DNA from: Acidobacteriota bacterium | Lineage (GTDB): Bacteria; Acidobacteriota; Terriglobia; Acidiferrales; UBA7541 | Length of the DNA stretch: 64,000 nucleotides | Reading direction: 5' to 3' | Assembly (NCBI GenBank): GCA_003225295.1 | Contig: QHYZ01000068.1 | Span: 17,638-81,637 of the forward strand | Shown here: positions 1 through 9,754 of the stretch, one piece after another | How the letters are laid out: each line of letters starts with the position of its first letter | Numbering within the stretch: the first letter of the stretch is position 1 | Position numbers and translations under genes: made by a program | The notes under the pieces: generated by a model | Databases searched by the model: none | What the model was told of the DNA's origin: nothing | Seen by the model: the letters and a program-made list of their open reading frames with translations, nothing else

Positions 1-492
1 CGGATCATAGCCAAATCCGCCCGATCCACGTGGTGCCTCCAGGATTTCTCCGTCCACACGACCCGTGACGATGGCCATGGCTCGTCCGCGTTCCGCCAGT
101 GCAATCGCGCAAACAAAATATGCAGCACGCTCGAGTCCCGTCTTGCCGCGCATCTCGTCCAGCAGTTTTTCAATCCTTTGCGAATTTGTCGCCTGCAGCC
201 CGGCGTACCTTGCGGAATGCACTCCGGGCGCACCCCCGAGAGCAGGCACGACCAAACCGGAGTCATCGGCGAAGACCAGCCCATCTCTGTGCTGTGAGTA
301 ATGCAGCGCCTTGCCTGCCGCGTTTTCTGCGAATGTTGGAGCGTTTTCTTCGAACGCGGGAAGCACATCGAAACCCGGCAGCAATGCCAGATCAATCACA
401 ACGGAAGGTGCGCACGCCGCCGCGAGCATGCGATATTCGGCGAGCTTCCCCGCATTGGATGAGGCGAGAAAAAGCTTAGCGTGCGCGCGCAC
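1..492 (-). CDS. rdgB: XTP/dITP diphosphatase RdgB (HAM1 family), 3' part beyond window edge
   Basis: Cytoplasmic house-cleaning enzyme that hydrolyses non-canonical purine triphosphates (ITP, dITP, XTP) to monophosphate and pyrophosphate. The N-terminus reads [14 protein letters not shown], the family's substrate-binding SNxxK motif. FADDSGL follows near residue 70, and the last readable residues GGFGYDP match the conserved GFGYDP motif, so about 164 of the usual ~200 residues are present. The reading frame has no ATG at its beginning. A GTG at 492-490 gives [13 protein letters not shown] and overlaps the 3' end of rph by 17 bp, as is common for rph-rdgB pairs. Identity is firm and the start is likely. 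Confidence 0.93.
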   Translation of the reverse strand, partial: MRAHAKLFLASSNAGKLAEYRMLAAACAPSVVIDLALLPGFDVLPAFEENAPTFAENAAGKALHYSQHRDGLVFADDSGLVVPALGGAPGVHSARYAGLQATNSQRIEKLLDEMRGKTGLERAAYFVCAIALAERGRAMAIVTGRVDGEILEAPRGSGGFGYDP

Positions 493-1213
493 TGAATTTT
501 AAAGGCAGAAGGGCGCGTTGTTCTTCCGTCAGGCGCCGAATTCCCGCGGCGGCGAGCGCCAGCAAATCTTGCATCTCGCTTCCGGAAAAGGCGCGTCCCT
601 CCGCCGTCGCCTGGATTTCTACAAAATGCCCGTTGCCGGTCATGACCACGTTCATATCCACTTCGGCGCGCGCATCCTCTTCATAAGCGAGATCCAGCAA
701 CGCGCGGTCGTCCACAATGCCGACGCTCGTTGCCGCCACGGTATCGATCAGGGGCGAACTCTTCAATATTCCCGCCGCCGTCAGACGTTCGAAGGCCAGC
801 GCCAGCGCGACGAACGCTCCGGTAATGGACGCCGTGCGCGTTCCGCCATCTGCCTGAATCACATCGCAATCGAGCCATACCGTGCGCTCGCCCAGCGCAT
901 CCTGATCCGTGACCGCGCGCAAGGAGCGGCCGATCAAGCGTTGAATTTCCAGCGTGCGCCCCGACTGTTTCCCCCGCGCTGCTTCGCGCGGTGTGCGCTC
1001 CTCGGTGGCGCGCGGCAGCATTCCATACTCACTAGTGACCCAGCCTTTGCCGCTGCCCTTCAGAAATCCAGGCACGCCGTCATCGACAGTGGCCGTGCAG
1101 ATCACGCGAGTGTTTCCCAACTCGATGAGCACGCTGCCTTCGGCCGTGGAGATAAAATCTGGTGTGATTTTCAAGGGACGCATCTGGTCCGCGGTTCGGC
1201 CGTCGACTCTCAC
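476..1213 (-). CDS. rph: Ribonuclease PH
   Basis: Phosphorolytic 3'-5' exoribonuclease that trims tRNA 3' ends, releasing nucleoside diphosphates. The 245-aa product has the full single-domain RNase PH fold signature: [13 protein letters not shown] at the N-terminus, [24 protein letters not shown] and [19 protein letters not shown] in the middle. The open frame extends to a TTG at 1246. I chose the GTG at 1213 because it follows an AGGAGG ribosome site by five bases and gives the family's usual MRVDGR start. It is third in a minus-strand operon after the amidase and GerMN genes and overlaps rdgB. Confidence 0.95.
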   Translation of the reverse strand: MRVDGRTADQMRPLKITPDFISTAEGSVLIELGNTRVICTATVDDGVPGFLKGSGKGWVTSEYGMLPRATEERTPREAARGKQSGRTLEIQRLIGRSLRAVTDQDALGERTVWLDCDVIQADGGTRTASITGAFVALALAFERLTAAGILKSSPLIDTVAATSVGIVDDRALLDLAYEEDARAEVDMNVVMTGNGHFVEIQATAEGRAFSGSEMQDLLALAAAGIRRLTEEQRALLPLKFSARAR

Positions 1214-1251
1214 TCTTCCTCCTGCGGTCAGCATTGCCGTGTTCAAGAATT

Positions 1252-1947
1252 CTACGGTTTGCGGTCAGGTTGCGCCAGTTTGCCGGGGACTTTATCTGGT
1301 GTCAACGTTCCGGGAGCCGGAGCGGGCACCTTGTCGGCTGCCGGGGGTTGAGCGGGCTGGGTGTTGACGACAAATGTCCCTGTCAAGTCCAGATGCCCCG
1401 CGAGCGTTTCCACTTCCTGCCCATGAATCAGTATTTTCAGCCGTTGCACCTGCGGCACATTGGCTTCCAGTGTCCGCGTGATGGAGTTCACCGCCAACTG
1501 CTCACTCACAATCCCCGAGGGAATGGAAGTCGCCAGCGCCTCAGAGAAATCCGCAATCGCCGTTCCGTCCGGCAACAGATAAAACGCAAGCAGCAAAGCG
1601 TCCGGTGGAAGTGTCCGCAACTCTGCATCCACAGGGCCAGCCAGCAGCGTGTTCAGGACCTGTTTCGATCGCACTACCGGGTCATTCGAAAGCGGCAGTT
1701 CCGCGGTGACTGGTACCAACGTGGAATCGATCGTATCCGAAGCCCAGAAGAGTTTGGTCTTGACGCGGGGATCGCCCGGATTGATCACCATCGGTTGTGT
1801 CAATTCGCGCCGCGCCTGCTCTTCGCTCTGCTGCTGGAGCCTCGCGGCGCGTTTCACGCGTCTGCGGAGAACTGGGAAATAGATCGCTGCTCCAAGCACG
1901 GCGATGACCAATCCGCCGATCAGCCAAGATTTCCAGCGTGGCGTCAC
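1252..1947 (-). CDS. GerMN-domain membrane-anchored protein
   Basis: A 231-aa protein with a single N-terminal transmembrane segment (about residues 8-26) and a GerMN domain covering roughly residues 60-195. Recognisable GerMN features are [25 protein letters not shown] and AVNSITRTL. The C-terminal 35 residues are Pro/Ala-rich. GerM is known in Bacillus for spore germination and septal peptidoglycan work. In non-sporulating bacteria the domain usually sits beside cell-wall amidases, as here, and its biochemical role is unknown. The GTG start overlaps the amidase stop in a GTGA, so translation is probably coupled. Domain assignment is solid, function is not. Confidence 0.8.
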   Translation of the reverse strand: MTPRWKSWLIGGLVIAVLGAAIYFPVLRRRVKRAARLQQQSEEQARRELTQPMVINPGDPRVKTKLFWASDTIDSTLVPVTAELPLSNDPVVRSKQVLNTLLAGPVDAELRTLPPDALLLAFYLLPDGTAIADFSEALATSIPSGIVSEQLAVNSITRTLEANVPQVQRLKILIHGQEVETLAGHLDLTGTFVVNTQPAQPPAADKVPAPAPGTLTPDKVPGKLAQPDRKP

Positions 1948-2771
1948 GGCAGCGCCTTCGGCGAGCTTGGAATGACGTAGGAAGGTTTGAACGTCGCGGC
2001 CCCGCGCGCAATGGCATCCGCCACACCGGGCGCCATACGGTCCAAGTCGGCGCGGTCCTCGACCGTTACACTGGAGATTTCTACTGCGATTGCCGGTGCT
2101 GCCGTAGTTCGAAGCTGGCGCACGCTGGCGGTTTCGACGGTTTCTGGCGAGCCCTTGAAACGCTGGGCGAGAAGTCCCTGCACAAGATCGCCAAATGTCC
2201 GGCTCAGTCCAAGAAACGGCGCCTGCGCGCGGTCCCAGGGAATCAAGCCATTGGAATCTGCAACCGGCGGCAAATCCGAGTTCACGTAGACACGCACTGT
2301 GCCCGGCAATCCTGTCGATGAAATGTGCAAGGTTACGAACACCGCTCCTCGCTGCGCATTTGCAGTTGCGGAGCGATCATCAAAGGAGGGATTTTCATTC
2401 CCTTGCCGCGTCTGCACTACTTGAAAGCCTTGCAGCTCCAGCGCGCGACGAACCTGAATCACGAAATCCAGAACGATCTCACTCTCGCGGATGCCACCTG
2501 TGCCTCGCGCGCCCGGGTCCGTCCCACCATGGGCCGGATCCAGCACGACGACGTTGAGCCCGGCTTGCTGAGTTGGTGCGCCAAACGGGGAAGCCGATCC
2601 CGATACTCCTTCCGGTCGCGATGGCAGGGAGGGACTCGCCAGGGGTGGCGTGGGCGCGGGTTGCTGGGCCGGCGAGGGAGCTTGGGACAGGAAGACCATC
2701 AGCGCACTAAAAAGAGCCACGGAGAGCAGCCCCATCAGAGAGAGAGACCTGATTCGGAGAATGGTTCCCAC
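1944..2771 (-). CDS. N-acetylmuramoyl-L-alanine amidase (Amidase_3 family)
   Basis: Zinc amidase that cleaves the bond between MurNAc and L-Ala in peptidoglycan, acting in the periplasm. The 275-aa product opens with a hydrophobic signal sequence or anchor (about residues 10-30) and a Pro-rich linker. The catalytic domain then begins VVLDPAHGGTDPGARG, carrying the first zinc His. ESEIVLDF supplies the zinc Glu. VTLHIS holds a further metal His and VEISSV the expected C-terminal Glu. It is first in the amidase-GerMN-rph-rdgB operon. The start is a GTG at 2771 with a poor ribosome site. An internal Met 13 codons in is an alternative that would shorten the leader. Confidence 0.88.
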   Translation of the reverse strand: MGTILRIRSLSLMGLLSVALFSALMVFLSQAPSPAQQPAPTPPLASPSLPSRPEGVSGSASPFGAPTQQAGLNVVVLDPAHGGTDPGARGTGGIRESEIVLDFVIQVRRALELQGFQVVQTRQGNENPSFDDRSATANAQRGAVFVTLHISSTGLPGTVRVYVNSDLPPVADSNGLIPWDRAQAPFLGLSRTFGDLVQGLLAQRFKGSPETVETASVRQLRTTAAPAIAVEISSVTVEDRADLDRMAPGVADAIARGAATFKPSYVIPSSPKALP

Positions 2772-2888
2772 CTAGAACAGCATACCAAATCCGCCCCTCA
2801 ATTCGCGCCGCCCGAAGAGTGCAAACGCAGCTAGAAAGAGTCGGCCCCAAAGCTGCTTCTTCGATCTCGAATCGTCTCCGCGCAAGAA

Positions 2889-5800
2889 CTACGGAGCCGT
2901 CGGCACCTCTCCGGGGATCATCAGAGAAATAACCAGCGGCTTCAGTTTGGCTTTTTCGAGCAAAGCATTGACCGCCGCCAGGTCGTCCTTTTGGAACCTA
3001 GCCCAGCGCGCCAGAGTCTCTTGCGCCGCTTCTTCCCACCCTTCGCTGGCCATCATGGCATCAGCAGCGGGCCCCATATCGGCGCTGTCCACGATGATCA
3101 AGAGTCCGGTGAGCGCCGCCGCAACCTTGGGAAGCGGCTCATGCTCCTTACTCGGAGCGGCAAGCCCAAACAGCATGAAATCGGCGTCGCTATCGGGCTC
3201 GACCGCCGCTTCCACCTTCTCTACCAGCCCCTGCAAGGCCGCCAGAAGTTCAGTGTTGGCACCCGCCTCCTTCCTGCATTTCTCGATTTGCTTTCGCAGG
3301 TCGCCGACCTGCTGCAACGCCAACGAGACTTCGCCCAATCTCGCAGCAAGCTTGGAGGCCAGGCCAAACTGCCGCACCATTGCGTCTTGCGGAGCTTTCA
3401 CACGCGGGTCCAGCTTGATCGTCAGCGGTTGCGTGCTACTCTTGCCGTTCGCCGTGAGCTTCACGGTGTAGTTGCCCGGCACTGCCAAAGGTCCGGCCGG
3501 TCCCCAGAAAGATCTGCGAACACCTTTCGGCAGCGCGTAACGAAGATCCCATACGAATCGGTGCATTCCGGCCTCGGCCAAAAGAGGTTTCGGGTCGCGC
3601 AGCCAGTGGAATTGAAACTGCACGTCATTTGGGTTGGTCTTGTGCAATTCGTCGTTGCTCGCAAATCGTCGCACCAGCTTTCCTTCCGAGTCGAAGACCT
3701 CCAATTGGATGGGTGACGCGGCTTTGTCCTTCAGGTAATAATCCAGCACAGATCCTTCCGGCGGGTTCGGAGCCAAAGCCTCATCCATCGGCACCGGGGT
3801 GCCTTGATCTGATGCCGGCCGCATGCGGGTGGCGGTCTGCGGACGAAAGAGCCACGCATCGGCGGCGGCGACATGCGAGTCGATCTGCCGCAGCGGCGTC
3901 ACATCGTCCAGTATCCAAAACGAGCGGCCAAACGTGGCAATCACCAAATCGTTTTCATGCACTACTAGATCACGCACCGACGTTACCGGCAGATTGAATT
4001 GCAAGGGCTGCCAATCGTCACCGTCATTGAAAGAAGTGTAGACGCCCTTTTCCGTGCAGGCGTACAGGAGCCCTTTTCGAGCAGGATCTTCCCGCACGCA
4101 GTTCAGAAAGCTCCCTTCGGGAATCCCATTCGAGGCGTGTTGCCAGGTCTTGCCGAAATCCCGCGTGCGATAGAGGTAGGCCTGATAGTCCTCCAGCCGG
4201 TGCCTGTCGACGGCTGCGTACGCCGTCCCCGCATCGGAATGCGACGCTTCGATGTGCGCCACTTTGCTCCAGGGCGTCAAATCCGGCGGGGTAACGTTCT
4301 CCCAGGTTTTCCCTTCGTCTTGCGTCAGTTGAATCAGGCCATCGTCCGTGCCTGCCCAGATTTCTCCAGCCCGCACAAACGACGGTCCAATCGTGTAGAT
4401 CACACCGCGGCGTTTGCCCTTAGGAGCGTCCGCAGCCGTTGCCGCGTCCAGATTTGGCGGCACACCGGGATCTTCGCGTGTGAGATCAGGGCTGAGCGCT
4501 TGCCAGGAGCTGCCGCCGTCCGCCGTTCGGAACAAAACTTGTGAGCCGAAGTACAGCACATGTGGATCGATCGGCGAAAAAACAAGCGGCAGCGTCCACG
4601 TGCGCCGGTAATCGCCGGAATGCGCAAGTGTAGGCGGCAGTTGCTGCAGCTGCTCGTCGCCGAAATCCTGGCGCGCCACAAAGCCGCCGAACACCACGCC
4701 AGGACTTAGTGGGTCCGGGGCGACGTAGCCATTTTCATCCCCAGCGTCCATCGGCCGCCAATCGTGGAAATTTAACGAACGGTATCTGCTTCGGCTTGGA
4801 GTGGACGCCGAACCGCTATCCTGCTGCGCACCGTACACCCAATACGGAAACTGGTTATCCGTCACGACGTGATAGAACTGCGCGGTTGGCTGGTTGTACC
4901 AAGAACTCCACGTCACACCGCCGTTGCGCGTCACGATGGCCCCTTGGTCGCTGCTGAGAATCATACGCCGGGGCTCATCGGGATCAATCCACAGTTCGTG
5001 GTAGTCGTCGCCACCGGGCGCCCCCTTGAACGCCGTAAATGTCTTTCCTCTGTCCCGTGATTGGTAGGTCGACGTGTTCGGGACGTACACGATGTCAGGG
5101 TTTTGGGGATCAACGCTGACCTCTCCGAAATACCATCCGCGCTGCCAGATGCGGCGGTCATTCGAAACGCGCTGCCAACCCTGCCCACCGTTGTCAGAAC
5201 GATAGAGCCCGCCCTCCTTGGCGTCCACGATCAGATAAATCCGCCGCGGATTGCTTGGCGCAAAAGCAATCCCGATCCGTCCGAGACCTTCCGATGGCAA
5301 TCCCTGAGCGGTCAGATGTTCCCAATGGTCGCCCCCGTCAGTGGAGCGATACAAGCCGCTGCCCGGTCCGCTGGAAGGGGCGTAAATACTCCACGGCGGC
5401 CTGCGGGTCTGCCACAGAGCGGCAAGAATCGTTTTCGAATTTCCCGGTTCGAACGCCAGATCGATTGCTCCTGTGTTATCGTCGTGAAAGAGAATTTTTT
5501 GCCAGCTCTTTCCGCCGTCCTTCGAACGGAAGACGCCTCGCTCCTGGTTCGACCCGTAGGCATGACCAAGCGCAGCGACGAAAACTCTGTTCGGGTCCCG
5601 CGGGTCCACGAGGATCCGCCCGATCTGCCGCGAATCATCCAGCCCGATATGCGCCCAGTTCTTGCCGCCGTCCGTGGACTTGTACATTCCATTCCCGCAA
5701 GAAATCGAGGAGCGCATGTCGGCTTCTCCCGAGCCGGCGTAAATGAAGTTCGAATCCGACGGCGCAACGGCGATCGCTCCAATCGATGCAATCGGCTGCG

Positions 5801-6074
5801 AATCGAAGACCGGATTCCACGTTCGCCCCGCGTCGTCAGTCTTCCAAATTCCGCCGCCCACGCTTCCGAAATAGTAAACTTCCGGCTGCCCGCGCACGCC
5901 CACCACTGCAAGCGTGCGCCCCCCGCGAGATGGCCCGATCATCCTCCACCGCAGCTCCTGAAAGAGTTTAGCGTCGAAGTGCTGCGAAGTCTGCGGCGAG
6001 GCAGCCAGCCGCGAGGTACCATCTAGGGCTAAGAGCACAAATAACGACAAGGCAGCGAGATGTCGCGGTTTCAC
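2889..6074 (-). CDS. Secreted Asp-box (BNR) beta-propeller protein A, sortilin/VPS10-like
   Basis: A 1,061-aa exported protein of the family often auto-annotated as glycosyl hydrolase or WD40/YVTN/BNR repeat protein. After a signal peptide (MKPRHLAALSLFVLLAL) come at least ten Asp-box motifs of S/T-x-D-x-G-x-x-W type, for example KTDDAGRTW, KSTDGGKNW and RTADGGSSW. These predict one or two ten-bladed propellers over residues 30-730. The remaining third has a beta-sandwich-like part and a helical tail with no known domain. The frame stays open to 6233 across the 3' end of the kinase gene. I chose the GTG at 6074 because a GGGAG site precedes it and it gives a clean signal peptide. No catalytic residues can be assigned. 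It is one of four paralogues here. Confidence 0.82.
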   Translation of the reverse strand: MKPRHLAALSLFVLLALDGTSRLAASPQTSQHFDAKLFQELRWRMIGPSRGGRTLAVVGVRGQPEVYYFGSVGGGIWKTDDAGRTWNPVFDSQPIASIGAIAVAPSDSNFIYAGSGEADMRSSISCGNGMYKSTDGGKNWAHIGLDDSRQIGRILVDPRDPNRVFVAALGHAYGSNQERGVFRSKDGGKSWQKILFHDDNTGAIDLAFEPGNSKTILAALWQTRRPPWSIYAPSSGPGSGLYRSTDGGDHWEHLTAQGLPSEGLGRIGIAFAPSNPRRIYLIVDAKEGGLYRSDNGGQGWQRVSNDRRIWQRGWYFGEVSVDPQNPDIVYVPNTSTYQSRDRGKTFTAFKGAPGGDDYHELWIDPDEPRRMILSSDQGAIVTRNGGVTWSSWYNQPTAQFYHVVTDNQFPYWVYGAQQDSGSASTPSRSRYRSLNFHDWRPMDAGDENGYVAPDPLSPGVVFGGFVARQDFGDEQLQQLPPTLAHSGDYRRTWTLPLVFSPIDPHVLYFGSQVLFRTADGGSSWQALSPDLTREDPGVPPNLDAATAADAPKGKRRGVIYTIGPSFVRAGEIWAGTDDGLIQLTQDEGKTWENVTPPDLTPWSKVAHIEASHSDAGTAYAAVDRHRLEDYQAYLYRTRDFGKTWQHASNGIPEGSFLNCVREDPARKGLLYACTEKGVYTSFNDGDDWQPLQFNLPVTSVRDLVVHENDLVIATFGRSFWILDDVTPLRQIDSHVAAADAWLFRPQTATRMRPASDQGTPVPMDEALAPNPPEGSVLDYYLKDKAASPIQLEVFDSEGKLVRRFASNDELHKTNPNDVQFQFHWLRDPKPLLAEAGMHRFVWDLRYALPKGVRRSFWGPAGPLAVPGNYTVKLTANGKSSTQPLTIKLDPRVKAPQDAMVRQFGLASKLAARLGEVSLALQQVGDLRKQIEKCRKEAGANTELLAALQGLVEKVEAAVEPDSDADFMLFGLAAPSKEHEPLPKVAAALTGLLIIVDSADMGPAADAMMASEGWEEAAQETLARWARFQKDDLAAVNALLEKAKLKPLVISLMIPGEVPTAP

Positions 6075-6148
6075 GTTAGGAGTCTCCCGACGGAAAAAGG
6101 GATGGTCTGTCTCCGAGGATGGTATCAACTTTAATGTCAGGCCGAGAG

Positions 6149-8923
6149 CTATTGAGACGATTCTCGGATGAGGACAACGTCGGAGTCCGTATGGCCGCGG
6201 AGTATGCAGAGGCTTCTGCCTTCCGCTGACCAACGGAAGTTGAGAATTTGCTCCGAATCAAAGTAGGTGATCTGTCGGCCCTGCGAACCGTCGAGCGGTT
6301 GTACCCAGATATTGTCCACCCCATTTTCGCGGATCGGGTAGGCCACCGCCTTGCCATCCGGCGTGAAGTTCAGGCCTCCGCTCGAAATCCGCTCGTCCGC
6401 GTCAATCAGATGTGGTGGCGAAGGTGTCGAAGAGGACTCCAGTAGCGCGATCTTATATTGAGGATATGGATCCTCCGGTGTTGGCATGGTAGCCAGGACA
6501 TAAGCGAGAACTTTCCCTTCGGGAGAAGGACTCAGCCCAGTCCCGGTGGGAAAGGTTCGGGGAACAGCGCTCCCCGGGAACATTTCGGGTTTTCCTGAGC
6601 CGGCTGTCGGCACCCGCCAAACCTGTTGCAAAGAAAGGTCCCAGTAATATACCCATTTTCCATCTGCCGAACACACGGGAGCCCGATCGTCCTTTCCGTC
6701 GGTCAATTTCACGGGATTTGTGCCGTCGACGTTAGTACGCCAGACGTTCGCTGAGTTTGTGCCGCCATGAAAAGCCCAGGAAAACACCATATAACGAGAC
6801 CCGCAGCCCGCCAATTCAACAATTGCTGCAGTTGAATCACCCAGCAACTGTGTTGGGATGCTCCGCTCGGTGCCGATCCTCAGCACGCGAATATAGTCGC
6901 TGAAAACCAGATTGCCGTCGGCGGACCAATCGAACCCGTAAACATTCTGTCCCTGGGGAAGCACGGGGTTCGCCGTCGGCGATTGGCTACCTGCGGCTGG
7001 AAGGACGTATAGATTTTGCGTGCTCTTGGTCTGGACGGTCGCCAGAGTTTTTCCGTCGGCAGAGAGAGTCAAAGTCGCATAACTATTGGTATCCCGAGTG
7101 ATCGGCTGGAGCTGATCGGCCCCCTCAGCGACGAATCCGATCTGTGACCGCTGGTAGTAATCTGGTCCCTTTCGCGAATATAACGCCAGGACTCCACGTC
7201 CATCTGGGAGCCATTTGAAGTCCTTAGTGAGCTTGTCATCAAAGGTAGCGAATCTGCCTATTTTCTTGCTTTCGACATCGAACAGGGCGATTCCTCCGAG
7301 AGCCTTGTCCGGCCTGAACAATCGGTATGCCAGCTGGCCGTCTCGCGGGGACCAGGCCACGAACGCCGGGGCATCAGAAGTTGGCGCAACGGCATCCAGA
7401 ACCTGCTCGTCGCCGCCATTCAGATTGGATGTCATCAACCTGTACTTGCCTGCCTCCGGATCATTTCTTCGAGCAAAGGCGATGCGCCGCCCATCGGGAG
7501 AGAATGCGATGTCGCTGTCAATGCCCCGGACTATTGTTTGGGGAGTGCCCCCCAGCACCGGCGCTCGGAAGAGGTCGAAGTTCGTATCTGTGGCATCTAC
7601 CGCTTTGATAAAATAAAGATAATTTCCGTCCGGTGAAAACATGAGACTCTTGTAAGAAGCTGGCGCGGGCGGGATCACTTGCGTGTCGCTGCTAGTCGGA
7701 AGGTTGCGCAGCCACAAGCTCTGGAGTCCCTTGTTGTTGATTACGGTCAGCACGTATCTGCCATCTGGTGAAATTGCCGTGAGTGCAGCCTTGCCCGAGT
7801 TGGTCACCTGGGTGATGGCGAAATTCTGGAAATGAGCCCCACTGGTACGATGCAGCAGCGAGTAGACTCCAAATACTGCGGCAGCCAAAACGGTCAATCC
7901 GGCCATCGCAATCCCAGTAGCTCCCCATTTGTGCTGCTTCACCACGGCAACAACCGCGGAACTTCCGTGCTGTTGAGCTGCGGAAGGCGCCGGCGAGGAG
8001 ACAGCAGCCGCCGAAGACGTCGAGGCCGGCTGCGGAGTCTGACTTGATTCGGTTTCGCGCTTCAACCGCTTCAGGTCCGCTCGCATTTCCGCGGCCACCT
8101 GGTAACGCAGATCGCGGTCCTTCTCCAGCGCTTTGCTGATGATCTCTTCTAACTTAAGCGGTAAATCGGGATTGAGTCTCAATGGGCGCAAAGGTGGCCG
8201 GTTGAGAATCGCATCAAAAATAATCGCAGAAGTATCCCCGCGAAATGGCATTGCCCCTGTGGCCATCTCGTACAACACCGCACCAAACGAGAAGAGGTCG
8301 GTGCGCACATCCAATTGCTTTCCTTTTGCCTGCTCCGGCGACATGTAGGCCACCGTCCCCAGCGCCGTGCCCGGACCGGTCAGCTGCTCGGCGCTGGAAC
8401 CGGCCGTCGCCTCGAACCGCACCCCCGCACCTTGCGCGATCTTACTGCTGATCGGCGCCAGTTTGGCGAGGCCGAAATCCAAAATCTTGGCGTGCCCTCT
8501 TTTGGTGACAAAGATATTGGCGGGCTTGATGTCGCGGTGAACAATGCCTTCGCTGTGCGCAGCATCGAGCGCATCCGCGATTTCGATGGCCAGCAAGAGC
8601 AGCTTTTCATTTTCCAACGGACTGCCGGTGATGACGTGTTTCAGTGTCAGGCCGTCCAGATACTCCATGGCGATGAACGCCCTTCCCTCCTGTTGTCCGA
8701 TGTCGTGAATGGTGCAGATATTGGGATGATTCAGGGCGGATGCCGCTTGAGCCTCGCGTTGGAAGCGGAGCAGCGCCTGCGGATCACGGCAAACGTCCTG
8801 CGGCAAAAATTTAAGGGCCACAAAGCGGTGCAGGCGTGTGTCTTCGGCTTTGTAGACCACACCCATGCCACCGCCACCGAGCTTGTCGGTGATTCTATAA
8901 TGGGAGATGGTCTGACCGATCAT
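6149..8923 (-). CDS. Membrane Ser/Thr protein kinase with C-terminal PD40/TolB-like propeller
   Basis: A 924-aa PknB-type kinase. The N-terminal catalytic domain (residues 8-285) has the glycine loop [12 protein letters not shown]-binding Lys38 in ALKFL, the HRDIKPAN loop with Asp131, DFG at 149-151 and the SPEQAKG activation segment. A Ser/Pro/Ala linker leads to one transmembrane helix at about 334-357. The outer part is built of WD40-like PD40 blades ([34 protein letters not shown]). This cytoplasmic-kinase/periplasmic-propeller layout is typical of Acidobacteriota, where such proteins are numerous. The propeller is presumably a sensor or binding module, which is an inference. The ATG at 8923 is the natural start. 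Confidence 0.92.
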   Translation of the reverse strand: MIGQTISHYRITDKLGGGGMGVVYKAEDTRLHRFVALKFLPQDVCRDPQALLRFQREAQAASALNHPNICTIHDIGQQEGRAFIAMEYLDGLTLKHVITGSPLENEKLLLLAIEIADALDAAHSEGIVHRDIKPANIFVTKRGHAKILDFGLAKLAPISSKIAQGAGVRFEATAGSSAEQLTGPGTALGTVAYMSPEQAKGKQLDVRTDLFSFGAVLYEMATGAMPFRGDTSAIIFDAILNRPPLRPLRLNPDLPLKLEEIISKALEKDRDLRYQVAAEMRADLKRLKRETESSQTPQPASTSSAAAVSSPAPSAAQQHGSSAVVAVVKQHKWGATGIAMAGLTVLAAAVFGVYSLLHRTSGAHFQNFAITQVTNSGKAALTAISPDGRYVLTVINNKGLQSLWLRNLPTSSDTQVIPPAPASYKSLMFSPDGNYLYFIKAVDATDTNFDLFRAPVLGGTPQTIVRGIDSDIAFSPDGRRIAFARRNDPEAGKYRLMTSNLNGGDEQVLDAVAPTSDAPAFVAWSPRDGQLAYRLFRPDKALGGIALFDVESKKIGRFATFDDKLTKDFKWLPDGRGVLALYSRKGPDYYQRSQIGFVAEGADQLQPITRDTNSYATLTLSADGKTLATVQTKSTQNLYVLPAAGSQSPTANPVLPQGQNVYGFDWSADGNLVFSDYIRVLRIGTERSIPTQLLGDSTAAIVELAGCGSRYMVFSWAFHGGTNSANVWRTNVDGTNPVKLTDGKDDRAPVCSADGKWVYYWDLSLQQVWRVPTAGSGKPEMFPGSAVPRTFPTGTGLSPSPEGKVLAYVLATMPTPEDPYPQYKIALLESSSTPSPPHLIDADERISSGGLNFTPDGKAVAYPIRENGVDNIWVQPLDGSQGRQITYFDSEQILNFRWSAEGRSLCILRGHTDSDVVLIRESSQ

Positions 8924-9754
8924 CGGACTGACATCTTAACCCCATTTTAACCCAACTTTTACAGTTGCAAGTAATTTTTGGCGTTTTTGCCATAATTTTG
9001 GCGGTTAAGTCGCGTGCTTCGATCGCCCGACTCCGCAACAATCGAAAAAAGACGGCAAAGATCCATCGCTTACTCTAGCATCGTCAAGCAGTCGCATTGC
9101 TTCTGACACCCCGGCGCGGACATCCGCGGCGGTACTCGGAGGGTGGGCGGAAATCAAAATGATCGACGTTTTCATTGGTGCCGTCGATCAACGGTGATTG
9201 ATTCTGCCGCGCGACAGGCAACCTTCCGCTGACACCCGCCTTCTCGCGCAAAAACAGAGTTTAGGAAGTGAGGTACGGCCCGTTCAGTACGAGGTGTTTG
9301 TGGTGGAGATCTTTCCACAACCTCGCTTGATTCCAAAGCACTTAACCGGCGGGAACTGTGAAAGATTGGATGCGGTTAAGGAGTGACCTTGTGTGAAATC
9401 AACGGAAAGACAGGAGCTAGAGCACCTTGGGCGAGTAGACCAAGGACGCCAACAGGTTCCTGATGGGGTATGGGTAAACCGGGCTCCCTTCCAGACTGAA
9501 TTTCGGTTGAAGGTCTTTGGCACCTATTGTAGCGTTGCGGCCGGTGTTGCTCTCGCAAGTCCAGGCAAGCCCAACAATCTCTGAGGTTGGGACTTAAGCG
9601 AGGAGTCTCTCTTCAACAGCCGACAGGCAAGGGACAAGTCGCGATGCAATTCCATGCGGCCGCAGTTTCGGCTATGGGTGACGCGCTCCCAACCGTTTCT
9701 CGATGCTGAGTACCTGCTGAGTATTGCGACTGCGTGAACTTTAAGGAGGCAGAC
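8924..9754. other. Intergenic region between divergent genes, no gene recognised
   Basis: About 830 bases separate the divergent kinase and porin genes. Short open frames exist on both strands, but none has a recognisable motif or convincing ribosome site. An 8-bp perfect inverted repeat GATCGACG/CGTCGATC lies at 9161-9168 and 9182-9189. It could be an operator or a weak terminator. The left end (8935-9000) is AT-rich compared with its surroundings and is a reasonable place for the kinase promoter. Confidence 0.4.

Noticed and set aside
518..1351. 277-codon open frame on the plus strand
   Set aside because: Antisense to rph and part of the GerMN gene, both firmly identified.
5061..6026. 321-codon open frame on the plus strand
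   Set aside because: Antisense to propeller gene A; Arg/Pro-rich and without motif.
6075..6233. N-terminal extension of propeller protein A
   Set aside because: The extension overlaps the kinase gene's 3' end in another frame, has no ribosome site and would hide the signal peptide.
9004..9174. 57-codon minus frame beginning MKTSIILISAHPPST
   Set aside because: No known family, no ribosome site checked as convincing, and it overlaps the inverted repeat. Likely chance.
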